Assembly: GCF_028657945.1 (NCBI RefSeq)
Contig: NZ_CP059693.1
Coordinates: forward strand, 4,402,001 to 4,466,000
Source of the DNA: Thalassomonas haliotis
GTDB taxonomy: Bacteria; Pseudomonadota; Gammaproteobacteria; Enterobacterales; Alteromonadaceae
Direction of reading: 5' to 3'
Length of the DNA stretch: 64,000 nt
The notes beneath the pieces are model-generated. The model saw only the letters and a list, made by a program, of their open reading frames with translations. It had not been told where the DNA came from and ran no database searches. Both the position numbers and the translations under genes were made by a program. Positions 62,105-64,000 of this stretch are shown piece by piece. Within the stretch, counting starts at the first letter, position 1, and each line of letters opens with the position of its first letter.

Positions 62105-64000
62105 CTATTCAACGGTCAGCGCTTCATTAACGAGCGCTTGTTGTTCTTTAACATGAACTGACATATAACCTACTGCCGGGGCAGCAGACGCCTTACGGCC
62201 GGTATAAGTCAAATAAGTACCTGCCGGGATAGCGGCTCTGAAATGGTGCTGTGAACAATACCAGGCACCTTGGTTCTGAGGCTCTTCCTGACACCAGACA
62301 AACTGCTTCACGTGCTGGTAATCTTCCAGTACTGCCTGAAGCTCTTTCTCCGGGAATGGATATAACTGCTCGATACGGATAATGGCAACATTTTCCTGCT
62401 CATTTCTCCGACGTTGCTCAAGCAATTCGTAATACACTTTACCGCTACAGAAAACGACTTTTTCTACCGCTTTTGCATCGATATCGTCAACTTCACCTAT
62501 TACGTTATGGAACACACCGGTAGACATTTCTTCTAAAGAAGAAACCGCCAGCGGGTGACGCAATAACGACTTAGGCGACATAACCACTAAAGGACGACGC
62601 ATAGGGCGTACTACCTGACGGCGCAGCATATTAAATACCTGGGCCGGAGTAGAAGGAATACAGACCTGCATATTGTGATCGGCACAAAGTTGCAGATAAC
62701 GCTCTAAACGGGCAGAGCTATGCTCTGGTCCCTGACCTTCATAGCCGTGAGGCAATAACATGGTCAGACCGCATAAACGGCCCCACTTCTGCTCGCCCGA
62801 GCTGATAAACTGATCAAAGACTACCTGGGCACAGTTGGCGAAATCACCAAATTGCGCTTCCCAGATGGTTAAACCGGCAGGCTCGGCCGTGGTGTAGCCG
62901 TATTCAAACGCCAGTACCGATACTTCTGACAGCACAGAATCATGCACATCGAAAGGCCCCTGCCCTTCACGTACATGTTTTAATGGCATATAGGCGCTGC
63001 CGTCTTCCTGGTTATGCAATACCGCATGACGGTGGAAGAAGGTACCGCGACCGGCATCCTGACCGGTAATACGAACACGCTGGCCCATATCAACAATCGA
63101 GGCGTATGCCAGATTTTCCGCCATGCCCCAGTCGAGTAATTTCTCGCCGGAAGCCATTTTTTTGCGGTCGTCGTATAATTTTTTCACGCGCGAATGTACC
63201 GGATGATCTTCCGGCAATTTCGCCACTTTGGCGGCAAGGGCTTTCAGCTTCTCGATGGAGATTTCTTTCTCGTACTCATCATCCCAGTCATGACCTAAGA
63301 AAGGTGTCCAGTCAACAGAATGGGCCGTCATCGGACGCCATTGTTCAACGGTACATTGACCTTCATCGAGTAATTTACGGTAGTAAGCGGTTAATTCATC
63401 CGCCTGAGCACCGGAAATGCTGCCTTCGGCAACCAACTTATCGGCATAAAGCTGACGCGGCGTCGGGTGCTTTTTAACGATTTTGTACATCAACGGCTGG
63501 GTGGCACTAGGCTCATCCGCTTCGTTATGGCCGTGACGGCGATAACAAACCAAGTCGATAACCACATCACGTTTAAATTCGTTGCGGTAATCCAGGGCAA
63601 TTTGTGTTGCCAGGACGACGGCTTCGGGATCATCACCGTTAACGTGTAAAATAGGCGCCTGCACCATTTTCGCAATATCGGTACAGTATTCGCCGGAGCG
63701 GGTATCTTCAGGATTCGAGGTAGTGAAACCAACCTGGTTATTCACTACGATGCGGATAGTACCGCCCACCTTAAATGCACGCGCCTGCGACATATTAAAG
63801 GTTTCCTGCACCACACCCTGACCGGCAATGGCCGAGTCACCGTGAATGGTAATAGGCAGTACCAGGTCGCCCTGATCGCAGTTACGACGGTCTAAACGTG
63901 CTCTTACCGAACCGATAACCACAGGATTAACGATTTCAAGGTGAGACGGGTTAAACGCCAGTGCCAGGTGAACATTACCGCCCGGGGTAACAAAGTCGGA
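62105..64000 (-). CDS. sucA: 2-oxoglutarate dehydrogenase E1 (partial, start outside window)
   Basis: The C-terminal 631 residues of the thiamine-diphosphate E1 component; the frame is open to the right window edge (FNPSHLEIVNPVV upstream of IGSVRARLDRR). Motifs include HGDSAIAGQGVVQETFNMS, CYRRHGHNEADEPSATQPLMY and the ThDP-region NNQVGFTTS, with the C-terminal GYEGQGPEHSSARLERYLQL. It oxidatively decarboxylates 2-oxoglutarate and passes the succinyl group to the SucB lipoyl arm. First gene in the window of the leftward sucABCD operon. Confidence 0.96.
   Translation of the reverse strand, partial: SDFVTPGGNVHLALAFNPSHLEIVNPVVIGSVRARLDRRNCDQGDLVLPITIHGDSAIAGQGVVQETFNMSQARAFKVGGTIRIVVNNQVGFTTSNPEDTRSGEYCTDIAKMVQAPILHVNGDDPEAVVLATQIALDYRNEFKRDVVIDLVCYRRHGHNEADEPSATQPLMYKIVKKHPTPRQLYADKLVAEGSISGAQADELTAYYRKLLDEGQCTVEQWRPMTAHSVDWTPFLGHDWDDEYEKEISIEKLKALAAKVAKLPEDHPVHSRVKKLYDDRKKMASGEKLLDWGMAENLAYASIVDMGQRVRITGQDAGRGTFFHRHAVLHNQEDGSAYMPLKHVREGQGPFDVHDSVLSEVSVLAFEYGYTTAEPAGLTIWEAQFGDFANCAQVVFDQFISSGEQKWGRLCGLTMLLPHGYEGQGPEHSSARLERYLQLCADHNMQVCIPSTPAQVFNMLRRQVVRPMRRPLVVMSPKSLLRHPLAVSSLEEMSTGVFHNVIGEVDDIDAKAVEKVVFCSGKVYYELLEQRRRNEQENVAIIRIEQLYPFPEKELQAVLEDYQHVKQFVWCQEEPQNQGAWYCSQHHFRAAIPAGTYLTYTGRKASAAPAVGYMSVHVKEQQALVNEALTVE

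Noticed and set aside
1-64000. CRISPR arrays, tRNA, rRNA or full insertion sequences
   Set aside because: None were recognised on reading either strand; only short repeats and one MITE-like element were found.

Overview
The window looks like chromosomal DNA of a marine gammaproteobacterium of the Alteromonadales, most plausibly a Colwelliaceae/Thalassomonas-type organism. This is inferred from the gene styles: a sucABCD cluster, glnS, fur, large TonB receptors, SapC and 'tryptophan halogenase' sugar loci, a PEP-CTERM protein and many small lipoproteins. No rRNA, tRNA, CRISPR array or complete insertion sequence was seen. Both window edges cut genes: an MFS sugar transporter at the left and sucA at the right.

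Layout. 1-5.2 kb: end of a FucP-like transporter, then a leftward copper block (AraC-type regulator with an HMA-like domain, copA, a 42-residue membrane peptide coupled to copA, copD). 5.3-6.5 kb: three small rightward genes (YciI-like, NTF2-like, GFA). 6.5-9.8 kb: a TPR-containing sensor kinase, its OmpR-type regulator and a receiver-only regulator. 10.4-16.3 kb: unrelated small accessory genes (lipoprotein, ClbS/DfsB-like, SelW-like, serine hydrolase, secreted proteins, SRPBCC, isoprenylcysteine methyltransferase-like). 16.3-18.2 kb: a Rieske oxygenase divergent from a TetR regulator, with a long perfect palindrome between them. 18.4-20.5 kb: a Fur-boxed siderophore receptor. 20.8-22.9 kb: a degenerate short-chain dehydrogenase, a lipoprotein and a LysR regulator, with a repeated LysR-type box.

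22.9-37.4 kb is the most coherent accessory region. A leftward unit holds a 1020-residue TonB receptor, SapC, a methyltransferase and a flavin-dependent halogenase-like protein. A divergent pair of units follows: a second halogenase-like protein leftward, and TSUP permease, Tat-exported dehydrogenase small subunit, GMC oxidoreductase and secreted TIM-barrel protein rightward. Three near-identical 14-bp LacI-type operators sit in front of these units, suggesting one sugar-responsive regulon. I read it as outer-membrane uptake plus periplasmic oxidation of a glycoside, possibly through a 3-keto intermediate.

37.5-50.6 kb: a solute-binding protein, LysR, a DUF4442 protein, fur, a second GFA protein, a Fur-boxed operon holding a SodX-type protease beside only a short remnant of its nickel superoxide dismutase substrate, glnS, a W-repeat protein, a DUF885 lipoprotein and a PEP-CTERM protein. 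51-58.4 kb is more disordered: a solute-binding protein, two genes whose 5' ends appear frameshifted, a diverged 135-bp repeat pair, a 31-bp direct repeat flanking a lipoprotein gene, a SymE-like toxin, and an AT-rich 409-residue coiled-coil protein that may be horizontally acquired. 58.4-64 kb: sucD, sucC, sucB and sucA, all leftward, part of the TCA cycle core.
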